From Candidatus Promineofilum glycogenicum (GTDB lineage Bacteria; Chloroflexota; Anaerolineae; Promineifilales; Promineifilaceae), in NCBI GenBank assembly GCA_016707605.1, contig JADJHJ010000003.1:124001-188000 (forward strand): a stretch of DNA of 64,000 nt, in the 5' to 3' direction. The notes under the pieces are model-generated. The model made no database searches. It saw only the letters and a list, made by a program, of their open reading frames with translations, and had not been told where the DNA came from. Positions 25,589 to 34,052 of the stretch are shown here, in pieces. The position numbers and the translations under genes are program-made. The stretch's first letter is position 1; the number at the start of each line of letters is the position of its first letter.

Positions 25589-26713
25589 CTACTCGTTGTC
25601 CAGTTCCGGCGCATCGAAGACGGTCGGGTCAGGATCACCGCTGACCTGGAGCACGCCCACCGCGCCCTTCTGCACCCGATAGAGGGCGTGGTCAACGATG
25701 GTGTACGAACCCGGCACGTCGAGGAACATCTCGAACGTGGAGACGGAGCCGGGCGGCACGTACCACGCCTCTTCGTTGGCCGTGAACGTCTCGTCAGAGC
25801 CGGAGTAGACGCGGTCGAACACTTCGCCGATGATGTGGAAGTTGGAGCCTTTGTTCGGCCCGCCGACGCCGAAGAAGACGCGCACCGTCTCGCCGACCTC
25901 GGCCTGCAACGGATATAGCTCGGTCAGGGCCTGGACGTGGCCGTTGAAGGTGTAGTACTCCGGCAACTCGGCCAGGGCCTTCTCGTTGCTGAAGGTCTGA
26001 TGCCCCTGGTTGCCCAGCCGGCCGGCGGTGTACCAGTCGCCCTGCATGATGTAGAACTCGCGGTCCACCGGCGGCAGCCCGCCGACCGGCTCGACGACAA
26101 TCGCGCCATACATGCCCTGGGCGATGTGGTGCATGGGCGGCGGGAAGGCGCAGTGGTAGACGAACGCCCCGGCGTGCAGCGCCTTCCAGGTGAAGGTCGC
26201 CGTCTCGCCGGGGGCGACGTTGGTCACTTCCGCGCCGCCGCCGGGGCCGTTGACGGCGTGGAAGTCGATGTTGTGGCCGTTGACGCTGGACAGGTCGTTG
26301 ACCAGGGTGAACTCGACTGTGTCGCCCTCCATGACGCGCACCATCGGGCCGGGCACGGTGCCGTCGAACGTCCAGAAGGCGTAGGTCGTGCCGTCGGCCA
26401 GTTCGGCCGTCACCTCTCTGGCCGTCAGCGTCACCTGGACGGTCGTCGGCGCGGTGCGGGTGATGGGCGGGGGCACGTCGGCCGGGTCGCGGGCGACGTT
26501 GGCCGCGTCGGTGGCCTGCGCCGGTTGCAGCGTGGCGATGCCCAGACGGTCGAGCACTACCTGGTTGGTCTCTGCATCGGCGGCCAGGGTGGCCTGCAGG
26601 GTCGTCATCTGGTTTTGGGCGTTGGCCGAACGATACAGGCCATAGGCGCCCAGAGCCAGGCCCACCAGGGCGAGCAGACCGGCGACTAGAGCGGCGATAT
26701 TGGAACGGGTCAT
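25589..26713 (-). CDS. nirK: Copper-containing nitrite reductase (NO-forming)
   Basis: The protein has 374 residues from ATG 26713 (AAGGAGAAG upstream). An N-terminal membrane helix anchors it outside the cell. Two cupredoxin domains follow. Type 1 copper ligands are seen in FVYHCAFPPPMHHIAQGMYG (His-Cys, His, Met). Type 2 ligands are HNIDFH (Asp and His), the His of YHC and the late His in IVDHALYR. It reduces nitrite to nitric oxide. No nitric oxide reductase gene was recognised, though the heme-copper-like protein at 15966 and the protoglobin at 21029 are candidates for NO handling. Confidence 0.9.
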   Translation of the reverse strand: MTRSNIAALVAGLLALVGLALGAYGLYRSANAQNQMTTLQATLAADAETNQVVLDRLGIATLQPAQATDAANVARDPADVPPPITRTAPTTVQVTLTAREVTAELADGTTYAFWTFDGTVPGPMVRVMEGDTVEFTLVNDLSSVNGHNIDFHAVNGPGGGAEVTNVAPGETATFTWKALHAGAFVYHCAFPPPMHHIAQGMYGAIVVEPVGGLPPVDREFYIMQGDWYTAGRLGNQGHQTFSNEKALAELPEYYTFNGHVQALTELYPLQAEVGETVRVFFGVGGPNKGSNFHIIGEVFDRVYSGSDETFTANEEAWYVPPGSVSTFEMFLDVPGSYTIVDHALYRVQKGAVGVLQVSGDPDPTVFDAPELDNE

Positions 26714-26874
26714 GGGGTTTCTTCTCCTTTGATACCGGCGGGGCGGCCGGCTGCTTAGAATGGAGCGCCTCACCGTCGGGTAAAAGGGCAAGGGTAGCCA
26801 ACGGCCAGACGCCTGACCCAAGCGTACGGCAGCCAGAGGGATGGAGTCAATAGACCGAGGGTCTATTTTTCTGA

Positions 26875-26907
26875 GCTTGTAGCGCGGGTTGCCAACCCGC
26901 CCTACAG
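26875..26907. repeat. GCGGGTTGCCAACCCGC palindrome
   Basis: Third locus of the TGTAGCGCGGGTTGCCAACC family (see 10981 and 14328). Its right arm overlaps the last codons and stop of the flavin-type gene on the minus strand. Confidence 0.8.
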
Positions 26908-27384
26908 GACCGGCGCGCGGCCGCGGGCCTTCGCCGGTTCGCGCATGTCCATCAGGCGGATGCCCACGCCGTAGGTGACGAACTCACCCACGGGAGTGAT
27001 CTCGACAATGCACGAGCCGGCGACCATCTCGCGGTCGTCGGCCTTGTGCATGAGAATGGCCCGCAGCAGTTCCGGCGATGCCTCGGCCGCCGGGAAGACC
27101 CGCGCCGTGCCCTGAAAGGTGATCGTCGCCTGCGGGATCTTCAGCCAGGGCATGATCGGCACGCGTTTGGCGATGGGGATGGTCACCGAGACGTGGGGGT
27201 TGGCGGCCATGTGACGCGCCTTCCACGTGTCGCGCCCGGTGGCAATGAAGAGCTTGCGCTCGCGGACGATATAGACCAGCCCGGCCGTCCTCGCCTCGCC
27301 GGCGGCGTTGACCATGCCGACGACGGCGAAGAGTTCCTTTTCGATGGTTTCCCAGACCTGGGCGGCGGTCAGTTGGATGGGCAT
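26902..27384 (-). CDS. Pyridoxamine 5'-phosphate oxidase-like (split-barrel) protein
   Basis: The protein has 160 residues from ATG 27384; an upstream extension is out of character for the family. The flavin split-barrel pattern is clear: VWETIEKELFAVVGMVNAAG, then IFATGRDTWKARHMAANPHV-like strands and a late GSCIVEITPVGEFVTYG. Such proteins bind FMN, F420 or heme and reduce small molecules; the substrate is not predictable. The stop is supplied within a palindromic repeat. Confidence 0.8.
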   Translation of the reverse strand: MPIQLTAAQVWETIEKELFAVVGMVNAAGEARTAGLVYIVRERKLFIATGRDTWKARHMAANPHVSVTIPIAKRVPIMPWLKIPQATITFQGTARVFPAAEASPELLRAILMHKADDREMVAGSCIVEITPVGEFVTYGVGIRLMDMREPAKARGRAPVL

Positions 27385-27862
27385 GGGGTGCTCCGATGGG
27401 GGCGATAGAGATACATTGTAGCAGTCAGTCCACTTTACTATACGCGGTGCTGGAAACCAAGTTTCTTGGTGCGGAGCTCGTGGGCTACGGTCGCTCCGGT
27501 GACGCCTGGGCCGGCCAGAGCCGCCCCGGACGAAAGCGGCGGTGTTGGTCAACGGCGGCCTGTCAACGGCCTTCAGAGGCGCGGACACGTCTTGGGCCGG
27601 TCTCGACTGGCGTTATGAGTGGCAATCAGGGGTCATTCGCCGTCTGACCCTCGGAAACGACGATTGAGGGCGATTGAGCGCAATTGATGGTGAAAAGCGA
27701 GCACCGGCACGCTCACCAAAACATGAGAGCGAGATTAAAATAGTACAAAAATCAAATGATTGACGGGAACCCTCGAAAAGCGTTAAAATGATGGTCAAGC
27801 GGCGGTGAACGGCAGCGATCAAAGCCAAACGGCAGCGAAAAGAAGGGCTGTGGATAAGTACT
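27385..27862. other. Intergenic, AT-rich in its second half; possible gene remnant
   Basis: There is no intact gene. A GAAACCAAGTTTCTT palindrome lies at about 27455. Bases about 27513-27656 on the plus strand read as a startless C-terminal piece (AAVLVNGGLSTAF, then SWAGLDWRYEWQSGVIRRL) ending in a stop, possibly the end of a lost gene. From about 27700 the sequence is AT-rich and could serve as a CRISPR leader. Confidence 0.35.
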
Positions 27863-27977
27863 GTCCGAAGAGGATGGTTTCCCTAAGAGGGATTAAGACG
27901 TTAAATTTCACGAGGGTTTCCCCCTTTGGCGTGAAGGCCAGTCCGAAGAGGATGGTTTCCCTAAGAGGGATTAAGAC
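27863..27977 (+). CRISPR. Minimal CRISPR-like locus: two 37-base repeats, one 41-base spacer
   Basis: Two identical 37-base repeats (27863-27899 and 27941-27977) begin GTCCGAAGAGG and end CCCTAAGAGGGATTAAGAC. Each holds a small hairpin (TCCCTAAGAGGGA) and ends in GATTAAGAC, like many type I/III repeats. The 41 bases between are unrelated to the repeat. An AT-rich stretch precedes the first repeat. No cas gene is in the window, so this would be an orphan or relic array. A simple direct duplication is the alternative. Confidence 0.6.
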
Positions 27978-28019
27978 CACTTTGGCGCAAATGGCACGCT
28001 ACCCAAAGTAGAGCAGCCA

Positions 28020-29180
28020 TCACTTCACGTGCGCATCAAAGAAGTCCCCCGCCCGCCCCATCATTTCCGTCCACGCCGCCCCGGCGAACAGATGCCCCTG
28101 CCCCTCGTAGACGAAAAGCTCCGATGATTTGCCCGCCGCCAGCAACGCCTCGTGGAGCTTCGTTGACCACTCCGGCGGGGTGGCGTTGACCTCCGCGCCG
28201 TCGGCCGCGCCGATGTGGATCTGCACCGGCGCGCTAACGCGGTCGAGGTGGTGGATGGGGGCGATCTGTTGCAGCATGGCCGGGTCGGCCGCGGCGCTCA
28301 GATAGGCGGCCACGATCGCCGGCGGTAGGTCGGGCAGGATGACCTCGGCCGGGTTGCACTTCGTCGTATACTGCGTCTCCCCCGGCAGGCAGCCCGGCCC
28401 CCAGCGGGCGATCAGGTCGGCGTCGTCGGCGCTGTTGGCCGCGTAGAGGACGGCGGCGCGGATGCGCGGATCGACGGTCAGCGCCTTGGTGGTGATGCCG
28501 CCGCCCATCGAGTGCCCCCACATGCCCAGCCGCGTCACGTCGGCCTCCGGCACGGTGGCCAGCGCGCCGATGAGGTTCAGCACGTCGGCCAGCAGGCCGG
28601 TGTGGAAGAGGCTCGGCCCCCACGCCGACGCGCCCCAACTGCGATAGTCGGGGGCCACGGTCAGGTAGCCACGGCGGTTGAGGAACTCGGCCGCCAGCCA
28701 CGTGCCCGACCCCGGCCAGTAGCCGGCCCGCTCGTGGTAGCCGTGGTTGAGGATGATGACCGGGAACGGCCCCGCCCCGGCCGGAACCTGCATGATGCCC
28801 GTCACGCGCAGGCCGTCGCTGGGGTAGGCGATGTGGTAGCGGGTGTAGACCTCGGTCGTCTCCAGCGTGGCCAGACGTTCGACCGGCCCGCCGGGGTAGT
28901 CGCGGGCGCGCAGGCCGTCGATGGTGACGCCGGCCAGGAGATGGGGGGTGGCGTTGGGTGGCGAGTGGCGGGTAGCGGGTGGCGATGGGCTGGTGGTCGC
29001 GGCGGCCGGCAGCGCAGTGGCCTCGGCCATCTGCGTCAGCACAATCGGTGTGGGTGGGACCGGGAGTTGCGCCGTGGCAGTGGGGATAACCGACGTGGGT
29101 GGGGTTGTGGACAGCGTCACGCAGGCCACGGCGAACAGGGGTAGACAGGCTAAGAGAAGGTGAATGAGAAGCCGTCGCAT
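28020..29180 (-). CDS. Lipoprotein alpha/beta hydrolase (dienelactone hydrolase/peptidase-like)
   Basis: The protein has 386 residues from ATG 29180. The signal peptide ends in a lipobox (LFAVAC). A Thr/Pro-rich spacer contains a repeat-derived stretch (PPATRHSPPNATPH). The hydrolase domain has the oxyanion region ILNHGYHERAG, nucleophile GHSMGGG, and the late His in EGQGHLFAG, which with an Asp gives a Ser-Asp-His triad. The fold resembles prolyl-oligopeptidase/acetyl-xylan-esterase relatives. The target is unknown. A rearranged VGIADGAEVNATPPE-like loop lies before the His. Confidence 0.85.
   Translation of the reverse strand: MRRLLIHLLLACLPLFAVACVTLSTTPPTSVIPTATAQLPVPPTPIVLTQMAEATALPAAATTSPSPPATRHSPPNATPHLLAGVTIDGLRARDYPGGPVERLATLETTEVYTRYHIAYPSDGLRVTGIMQVPAGAGPFPVIILNHGYHERAGYWPGSGTWLAAEFLNRRGYLTVAPDYRSWGASAWGPSLFHTGLLADVLNLIGALATVPEADVTRLGMWGHSMGGGITTKALTVDPRIRAAVLYAANSADDADLIARWGPGCLPGETQYTTKCNPAEVILPDLPPAIVAAYLSAAADPAMLQQIAPIHHLDRVSAPVQIHIGAADGAEVNATPPEWSTKLHEALLAAGKSSELFVYEGQGHLFAGAAWTEMMGRAGDFFDAHVK
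28945..28985. repeat. GTGGCG-unit repeat inside the hydrolase linker
   Basis: Near-tandem units GTGGCGTTGG, GTGGCGAGTG, GCGGGTAGCG and GGTGGCGATG resemble the flanks of the element in the R-M gene (1325-1432). It codes in frame for a Ser/Pro/His-rich linker. Confidence 0.55.
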
Positions 29181-29309
29181 GGGTGTGTAGGATATCACGC
29201 ATGGTTAGAAGCGATCGGGTGATTGCTGGCAGCGGTCGGGGCGGCGCGGATGGTCGTCCAAGAACGGCCGCGCTTGACTGCCTCCAGCCAGCCGGTGCGG
29301 GCTAACTGG

Positions 29310-29897
29310 TTATCTTGGCCTTTCGCCACCTTCGATAATAATCTCGGCTTCCACTTCTTCACCGTGTCGAGTGCGGCCCTTAAATCGTAGCTCTGCCCGG
29401 CGCAGCTGGTTGTTCTCAGCAAGTGCAACGAGTATAGGACGCAAATTCGGGCCTATTTCGAGAGGATCATCATCTCGGCCAAACCAACGGAAGTCGTTTG
29501 GAGAACGGTGTAACCTGTTGCGGATACCGCGCACGCCGCTAACTCCAATTGCCCAGACAACATTAGCTGCCAAATCTTGGAGTATGGCAATTACATTGGG
29601 ATCAGCTACTACAGTTGCCACAGCAAAAGTCACCGCTTCAGTCAATGAACCAGCCCCCAACTCTCTAATTTCAGCACGAATGAATCGGTCGGAAGCAGGG
29701 AATGCTGTCCTAGGAAGGTACTTGGCCCGCCGCCATGTGGGCTCGATGAGTCCCGCTTGCGATAGTAAGCCTAACGTCACTTTATCAATGACATCCTGCA
29801 TCTGTAGTTGAAAGATGCCTAACGTATACAGATCAAGTCGTTCGCCAGAATAGATGATTTCTAGCGGGCTGGCATTTTCCAAGGGTTGAAATTGCAT
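29310..29897 (-). CDS. Unknown protein
   Basis: The protein has 195 residues from ATG 29897 (GGGAGGGAC upstream). It has alternating hydrophobic stretches (QLQMQDVIDKVTLGLLSQAG and NVIAILQDLAANVVWAIGVS) without clear membrane helices, and a charged C-terminus. Base composition is less GC-rich than its neighbours, suggesting recent gain. No family recognised. The 29181-29309 stretch before it holds no gene. Confidence 0.6.
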   Translation of the reverse strand: MQFQPLENASPLEIIYSGERLDLYTLGIFQLQMQDVIDKVTLGLLSQAGLIEPTWRRAKYLPRTAFPASDRFIRAEIRELGAGSLTEAVTFAVATVVADPNVIAILQDLAANVVWAIGVSGVRGIRNRLHRSPNDFRWFGRDDDPLEIGPNLRPILVALAENNQLRRAELRFKGRTRHGEEVEAEIIIEGGERPR

Positions 29898-29998
29898 AGT
29901 CCGTCCCTCCCTAATCTTAGTAGGTATGAATGCGTTTGCCTGACGCTTCACAACTATACCCATTTTACAGTAGAATAGAGGGGAAGAGATAAGCGTTT

Positions 29999-30295
29999 AT
30001 GGATGTCGTCTACTCTGTTCGGGGCGTACCGATCCGGTTAACTGCCGAACGCTGGTTTCATATCGTCGAAAACCACGACGATCTTGCTGGTTACTACGAC
30101 GACGTACTACGGGTCGTGGAAGACCCTGACCTAATTCTGCCGGGCTACCGCGGTTCAGTCATTGCTGTGCGAGGCTATGGACGTGACCGTTACCTAATGG
30201 TTATCTACCGCGAAATGAGCTTATCTGATGGGTTTATCATTACCGCTTATTTTGCCGGTGTAGTTGACCGAAAGAAGGCGATATGGAAGCGATAG
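29999..30295 (+). CDS. PBECR/barnase-EndoU-like putative RNase toxin
   Basis: The protein has 98 residues: VRGVPIRLTAERWFHIVENH, then VLRVVEDPDLILPGYRGS and DGFIITAYFAG. The His of HIVENH and the YREM..DGFIITAY end match small PBECR-type nucleases often paired with DUF2283 proteins. It overlaps the DUF2283 gene by 13 bases. The toxin role is inferred from this pairing. Confidence 0.7.
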   Translation: MDVVYSVRGVPIRLTAERWFHIVENHDDLAGYYDDVLRVVEDPDLILPGYRGSVIAVRGYGRDRYLMVIYREMSLSDGFIITAYFAGVVDRKKAIWKR

Positions 30296-30525
30296 TTCCT
30301 GAATCTGTCTTACAAGCCATCCCCAAACTGGTGGGCTTTCCCCAGGAGCGCTTTTGGGTCGATTATGACCGCGACGCCGATGTGCTCTACATCAGCTTTC
30401 GCCGCCCCCAGGACGCCGACGACTCGGTGATGACCGATGACGGCATTCTGTTGCGCTATCGGCAAGAGGAGTTGGTTGGTGTAACGGTGCTCGACGCCGC
30501 GGCTCGTGGCGACCAGGCCACTTGA
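30283..30525 (+). CDS. DUF2283 family protein, probable antitoxin
   Basis: The protein has 80 residues with the DUF2283 signature DYDRDADVLYISF, then DDGILLRYRQEELVGVTVLD. It overlaps the PBECR-like gene and probably neutralises it. Its stop codon lies in the -35 box of the trp promoter. Confidence 0.8.
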   Translation: MEAIVPESVLQAIPKLVGFPQERFWVDYDRDADVLYISFRRPQDADDSVMTDDGILLRYRQEELVGVTVLDAAARGDQAT

Positions 30526-30550
30526 CACCCACCCACCCCCATGCTAAACT
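30522..30550 (+). promoter_or_regulatory. Promoter of the trp T-box operon
   Basis: TTGACA (30522-30527), a 17-base spacer and TAAACT (30545-30550) stand about 23 bases before the first base of the T-box stem I. Confidence 0.75.
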
Positions 30551-30572
30551 GCCCGCCATAATCGAATAGACA

Positions 30573-30912
30573 ACGACTGTGATTCGGACGAGTACCCCGC
30601 ACAGCGAGCCGGCAGAGAGTTGACCCAACGGCTGAAAGGTCAACGGCAGGCGCGGCGGGCGAATGGACCGAGGAGTCGCCGGGGCGAAGAGAGTGACTAG
30701 TAGCGCCGGTCGGAGTGGCCTCCGTTATCAGGGCCAGGGCCTGCCAGTATTCAGTAGGTCAGTATACAGTATTCAGTCAGACTCTTGACTGACAACTATC
30801 AACTGACAACTTGAAGAGGGCCGACCAGAGTGAAGCCGCGACGCGGCTTAAGCAGGGTGGCACCACGGGAGATTTGACGCTCTCGTCCTGAGACAGGGAC
30901 GAGGGCGTTTTT
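30573..30912 (+). promoter_or_regulatory. Tryptophan T-box riboswitch with intrinsic terminator
   Basis: Stem I has the AGTA motif (30591) facing GAATGGA (30661-30667); the specifier read from this loop is TGG (30664-30666), the tryptophan codon. The conserved CCGTTATC of stem III lies at 30721-30729. The T-box proper AGGGTGGCACCACGGG (30854-30869) would pair with the CCA end of uncharged tRNA-Trp. The competing terminator is ACGCTCTCGTCCT/AGGGACGAGGGCGT with a T-run (30877-30912). Uncharged tRNA-Trp should thus let transcription reach trpB, trpE and trpS. A palindromic repeat is inserted between stem III and the antiterminator. Confidence 0.92.
30745..30812. repeat. CAGTTGTCAG-type heptad hairpin inserted in the T-box
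   Basis: Units GTCAGTATACAGTATTCAGT and, in the second arm, TGACAACTATCAACTGACAA form a long imperfect hairpin. The family recurs between trpB and trpE (32341-32423). Its place is the variable linker of the T-box, so the switch may tolerate it. Confidence 0.75.
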
Positions 30913-30914
30913 AT

Positions 30915-30955
30915 TTGGGTGGTTGGTCGTTGGTGGCCAACGACCAACCACCCTG
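30915..30955. repeat. GGTTGGTCGTTGG hairpin before trpB
   Basis: GGGTGGTTGGTCGTTGG and CCAACGACCAACCACCC form a perfect stem just after the T-box terminator and before the trpB ribosome binding site. Confidence 0.8.
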
Positions 30956-30975
30956 AAGAGAACAGGAGGACGATC

Positions 30976-32340
30976 ATGACTGAGCAGACGAAATTCATTC
31001 TCGACGACAGCCGGCTGCCGAAGGCGTGGTACAACATCAACGCCGACATGCCCACGCCGCCCGCGCCCGTGCTCCACCCCGGCACGCTGGAGCCGGTGAC
31101 GCCCGACTTCCTGGGCGTCCTCTTCCCCATGGGCCTGATCATGCAGGAGATCAGCACCGAGCGCTACATCGAGATACCGGAGCCGGTGCGCGACGTGTAC
31201 CGCATGTGGCGGCCGACCCCCTTCCTGCGCGCCGTGCGGCTGGAGCGGGCGCTGGACACGCCGGCCCACATCTACTTCAAGTACGAAGGCGTCAGCCCCG
31301 TCGGCAGCCACAAGCCCAACACGGCCGTGCCCCAGGCGTTCTACAACAAGCAGGAGGGCACCAAGGCGCTGACGACCGAGACCGGCGCGGGGCAGTGGGG
31401 TTCGGCCCTGGCCATGGCCTGCGACTTCTTCGGCATGGAGCTGGAGGTCTACATGGTCAAGGAGTCGTTCCACCAGAAGCCCTACCGCCGGGTGATCATG
31501 GAGAGCTACGGCGCGCGCGTCTTCGCCAGCCCCAGCGACAACACCCACTACGGCCGCCAACTGCTGGCCAACGACCCCGACGCGCCCGGCTCGCTGGGCA
31601 TCGCCATCTCCGAGGCGGTCGAGGCCGCGGCCACCTCCGGCGGGGCCAAGAAGTACAGCCTCGGCTCGGTGCTCAACCACGTCCTGCTGCATCAGACGGT
31701 CATCGGCCTGGAGGCGCTGGAGCAGTTCGAGATGGCCGGCGAATACCCCGATGTGCTCATCGGCTGCACCGGCGGCGGCTCCAACTTCGCCGGCTTCACC
31801 TTCCCGTTCATCCACAAGAACCTGACCGAGGGCAAGACGACCCGCGTCATCGCCGCCGAGCCGACCGCCTCGCCCAGCCTGACCAAGGGCAGCTACACCT
31901 TCGACTACGGCGACACGGCCCAGATGGCCCCCATCGTCAAGATGTACACCCTGGGCCACACCTTCATCCCGCCGGGCATCCACGCCGGCGGCCTGCGCTA
32001 CCACGGCATGTCGCCGCAGGTCAGCGCCCTGGTCAACGGCGGCCACGTCGAAGCGCGCGCCGTGCGCCAACTGGACACGTTCAAGGCCGGGTTGGCCTTC
32101 CTGCGCGCCGAGGGCATCATCCCCGCGCCGGAGTCCACCCACGCCATCGCCGTGGCCATCGAAGAGGCGCTGGCCTGCAAGCAGAGCGGCGAGAAGAAGG
32201 TCATCGCCTTCAACCTGAGCGGCCACGGCCACTTCGACATGGGGGCCTACGACAGCTACCTGAAGGGCAATCTGGAGGATTACGACTACCCGGCCGCGGC
32301 CGTGGCGGAGGCGCTGCATCATTTGCCGCAAGTGGGATAG
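30976..32340 (+). CDS. trpB: Tryptophan synthase beta chain, TrpB2 type
   Basis: The protein has 454 residues from ATG 30976 (AGGAGGACG upstream). It has the long TrpB2 form with an N-terminal extension and the PLP lysine in GSHKPNTA near residue 115. The PLP phosphate loop is GCTGGGSN, and [15 protein letters not shown] and [11 protein letters not shown] are further family motifs. TrpB2 joins indole and serine to tryptophan and often works without TrpA; no trpA is present in this window. It is first in the T-box-controlled operon. Confidence 0.95.
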   Translation: MTEQTKFILDDSRLPKAWYNINADMPTPPAPVLHPGTLEPVTPDFLGVLFPMGLIMQEISTERYIEIPEPVRDVYRMWRPTPFLRAVRLERALDTPAHIYFKYEGVSPVGSHKPNTAVPQAFYNKQEGTKALTTETGAGQWGSALAMACDFFGMELEVYMVKESFHQKPYRRVIMESYGARVFASPSDNTHYGRQLLANDPDAPGSLGIAISEAVEAAATSGGAKKYSLGSVLNHVLLHQTVIGLEALEQFEMAGEYPDVLIGCTGGGSNFAGFTFPFIHKNLTEGKTTRVIAAEPTASPSLTKGSYTFDYGDTAQMAPIVKMYTLGHTFIPPGIHAGGLRYHGMSPQVSALVNGGHVEARAVRQLDTFKAGLAFLRAEGIIPAPESTHAIAVAIEEALACKQSGEKKVIAFNLSGHGHFDMGAYDSYLKGNLEDYDYPAAAVAEALHHLPQVG

Positions 32341-32423
32341 TTGACAGTTGTCAGTTGGCAGTTGTCAGCAGGAGATTGCCGGACAACTGCCAACTAACAA
32401 CTGTCAACTGTCAACTGACAACT
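32341..32423. repeat. TTGACAGTTGTCAG heptad hairpin between trpB and trpE
   Basis: Heptad units CAGTTGTCAGTTGGCAGTTG pair with CAACTGCCAACTAACAACTG. It fills the whole gap and its second arm ends at the trpE start, so it could influence trpE translation. Similar heptad repeats are known from filamentous cyanobacteria (STRR). Confidence 0.85.
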
Positions 32424-33959
32424 ATGACCACCTACACCCCCACCCTCGACGCCTTCCGCGCCCTGGCGCGGGGGCCGGCTAATCTCATCCCGGTCACGCG
32501 CGAATTCGCCGCCGACCTGGAGACGCCCGTCTCCGTCTACCTGAAGCTGATGGAGGAGCCGGGCGCGTCCTTCCTGCTGGAATCGGTCGAGGGCGGCGAG
32601 CAGGTCGGCCGCTACTCGTTCGTCGGCGTCGGCATCCACCGGCGCATCGAACTGCATGGCGAGACCATCACCCGCATCGGCGATGGGTTCGCCGGCGTCC
32701 CCGCCGGCGAACCGGCCGGCGACATCCTCGACGCCCTGCGGGCCGAGTTGGGCCGCTACCGGGCGGCGGCCGTGCCCGGCCTGCCGCGCCTCAGCGGCGG
32801 CGCGGTCGGCTACTTCGGCTACGACGTGGTGCGCTTCTTCGAGCGGCTGCCGCAGACGGCCGCGCCACTTGGTACGGGCGGGTCTGAGACCCGCCCCTAC
32901 CCCGACGCCCTCTTCCTGCTGGTCGATACCGTCGTCGTCTTCGACCACGCCCGCCACCGCCTCATCCTGCTGGCCAACGCCCACGTCGAGGAGGGCGGCG
33001 ACGTGGAGGCGGCCTACGTGGACGCCCTGCAACGCATCGACCGGCTGGCCGAGAAGCTGCTGCGGCCGCTGCCGGCCGTGCCCAGCCGCCGCTGGGGCGC
33101 CACCCACGGCAACGGGCTGGCGACGCGCTCCAACGTGACCGTAGAGCGGTACGAGGCGATGGTGCGCCAGGCCAAGGAGCACATCGCCGCCGGCGACATC
33201 TTCCAGGTCGTGCTCAGCCAGCGCTTCAGCCGCCACACCAGCGCCCACCCGTTCGCCGTCTATCGCGCCCTGCGGATGCTCAACCCGTCGCCCTACATGT
33301 TCTACTTCAACTTCGCGCCGCTCGACTTGCAGGTCATCGGCGCGTCGCCGGAGATGCACGTGCGGCTGGAGGACGGCGTGGCCACCGTGCGGCCCATCGC
33401 CGGCACGCGCCGCCGCGGCAGCAGCCCGGCCGAAGACGCGGCCCTGGCCGCCGAACTGCTGGCCGACCCCAAGGAGCGCGCCGAGCACGTCATGCTGGTC
33501 GACCTGGGGCGCAACGACATCGGCCGCGTCTGCGAATACGGCTCCGTCCACGTCCGCGACCTGATGACCATCGAGCGCTACAGCCACGTGATGCACATCG
33601 TCAGCCACGTCGAAGGGCGCATCCGGCCGGGGCTGGACGCCTACGACCTGATGCGGGCCACCTTCCCGGCCGGCACCGTCAGCGGCGCGCCCAAGGTGCG
33701 GGCGATGGAGATCATCGAGGAGCTGGAGGGGCAGCGCCGCGGCCTCTACGCCGGGGCGGTGGGCTACTTCAGCTACGACGGCAGCATGGACACCTGCATC
33801 GCCATCCGCACGATGGTCATGCAGGGCGACCGCGTCTACGTCCAGGCCGGCGGCGGCATCGTCGCCGACAGCGACCCGGCGGCCGAGTACCAGGAGAGCG
33901 TCAACAAGGCCAGCGCCCTGTTGGTGGCGGTGGCGAGGGCGGAAGAGGGGACGTTATAG
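32424..33959 (+). CDS. trpE: Anthranilate synthase component I
   Basis: The protein has 511 residues. The N-terminal part has SFLLESVEGGEQVGRYSF, the Trp-feedback-type start. The chorismate-binding domain has GDIFQVVLSQRF, MLVDLGRNDIGRV, ATFPAGTVSGAPKVRAMEII and a late SMDTCIAIRTM. It makes anthranilate from chorismate and needs the TrpG glutaminase encoded at 36529. A palindromic repeat inserts a GGSETRPYP stretch near residue 152 in a variable loop. Its start has no good ribosome binding site because of the preceding hairpin. Confidence 0.95.
   Translation: MTTYTPTLDAFRALARGPANLIPVTREFAADLETPVSVYLKLMEEPGASFLLESVEGGEQVGRYSFVGVGIHRRIELHGETITRIGDGFAGVPAGEPAGDILDALRAELGRYRAAAVPGLPRLSGGAVGYFGYDVVRFFERLPQTAAPLGTGGSETRPYPDALFLLVDTVVVFDHARHRLILLANAHVEEGGDVEAAYVDALQRIDRLAEKLLRPLPAVPSRRWGATHGNGLATRSNVTVERYEAMVRQAKEHIAAGDIFQVVLSQRFSRHTSAHPFAVYRALRMLNPSPYMFYFNFAPLDLQVIGASPEMHVRLEDGVATVRPIAGTRRRGSSPAEDAALAAELLADPKERAEHVMLVDLGRNDIGRVCEYGSVHVRDLMTIERYSHVMHIVSHVEGRIRPGLDAYDLMRATFPAGTVSGAPKVRAMEIIEELEGQRRGLYAGAVGYFSYDGSMDTCIAIRTMVMQGDRVYVQAGGGIVADSDPAAEYQESVNKASALLVAVARAEEGTL
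32872..32900. repeat. GGGTCTGAGACCC palindrome inside trpE
   Basis: GTACGGGCGGGTCTGAGACC and the rest of this 29-base palindrome differ by one base from copies in the permease (12251-12279). It is read in frame as GGSETRPY, a different frame from that used in the permease. Confidence 0.9.
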
Positions 33960-34034
33960 GGACTAGGGATTAGGGATTAGGGATTAGGGGAAGAACCTCT
34001 TCCCCTAATCCCTAATCCCTAACCCCTAATCCCT
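33960..34034. repeat. GGGATTA heptad hairpin between trpE and trpS
   Basis: GACTAGGGATTAGGGATTAG then GGGAAGAACCTCTTCCCC at the centre and the CCCTAATCCCTAAT arm. It starts directly after the trpE stop. The centre is shared in type with 36443, 39061 and 58126. Confidence 0.9.
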
Positions 34035-34052
34035 GCCTTAAGGAGCCTCACA

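Noticed and set aside
31026..32423. Upstream extension of trpE by about 466 codons
   Set aside because: This is the trpE frame running back through trpB in another frame; it is Arg/Pro/His-rich noise and trpE similarity starts at 32424.
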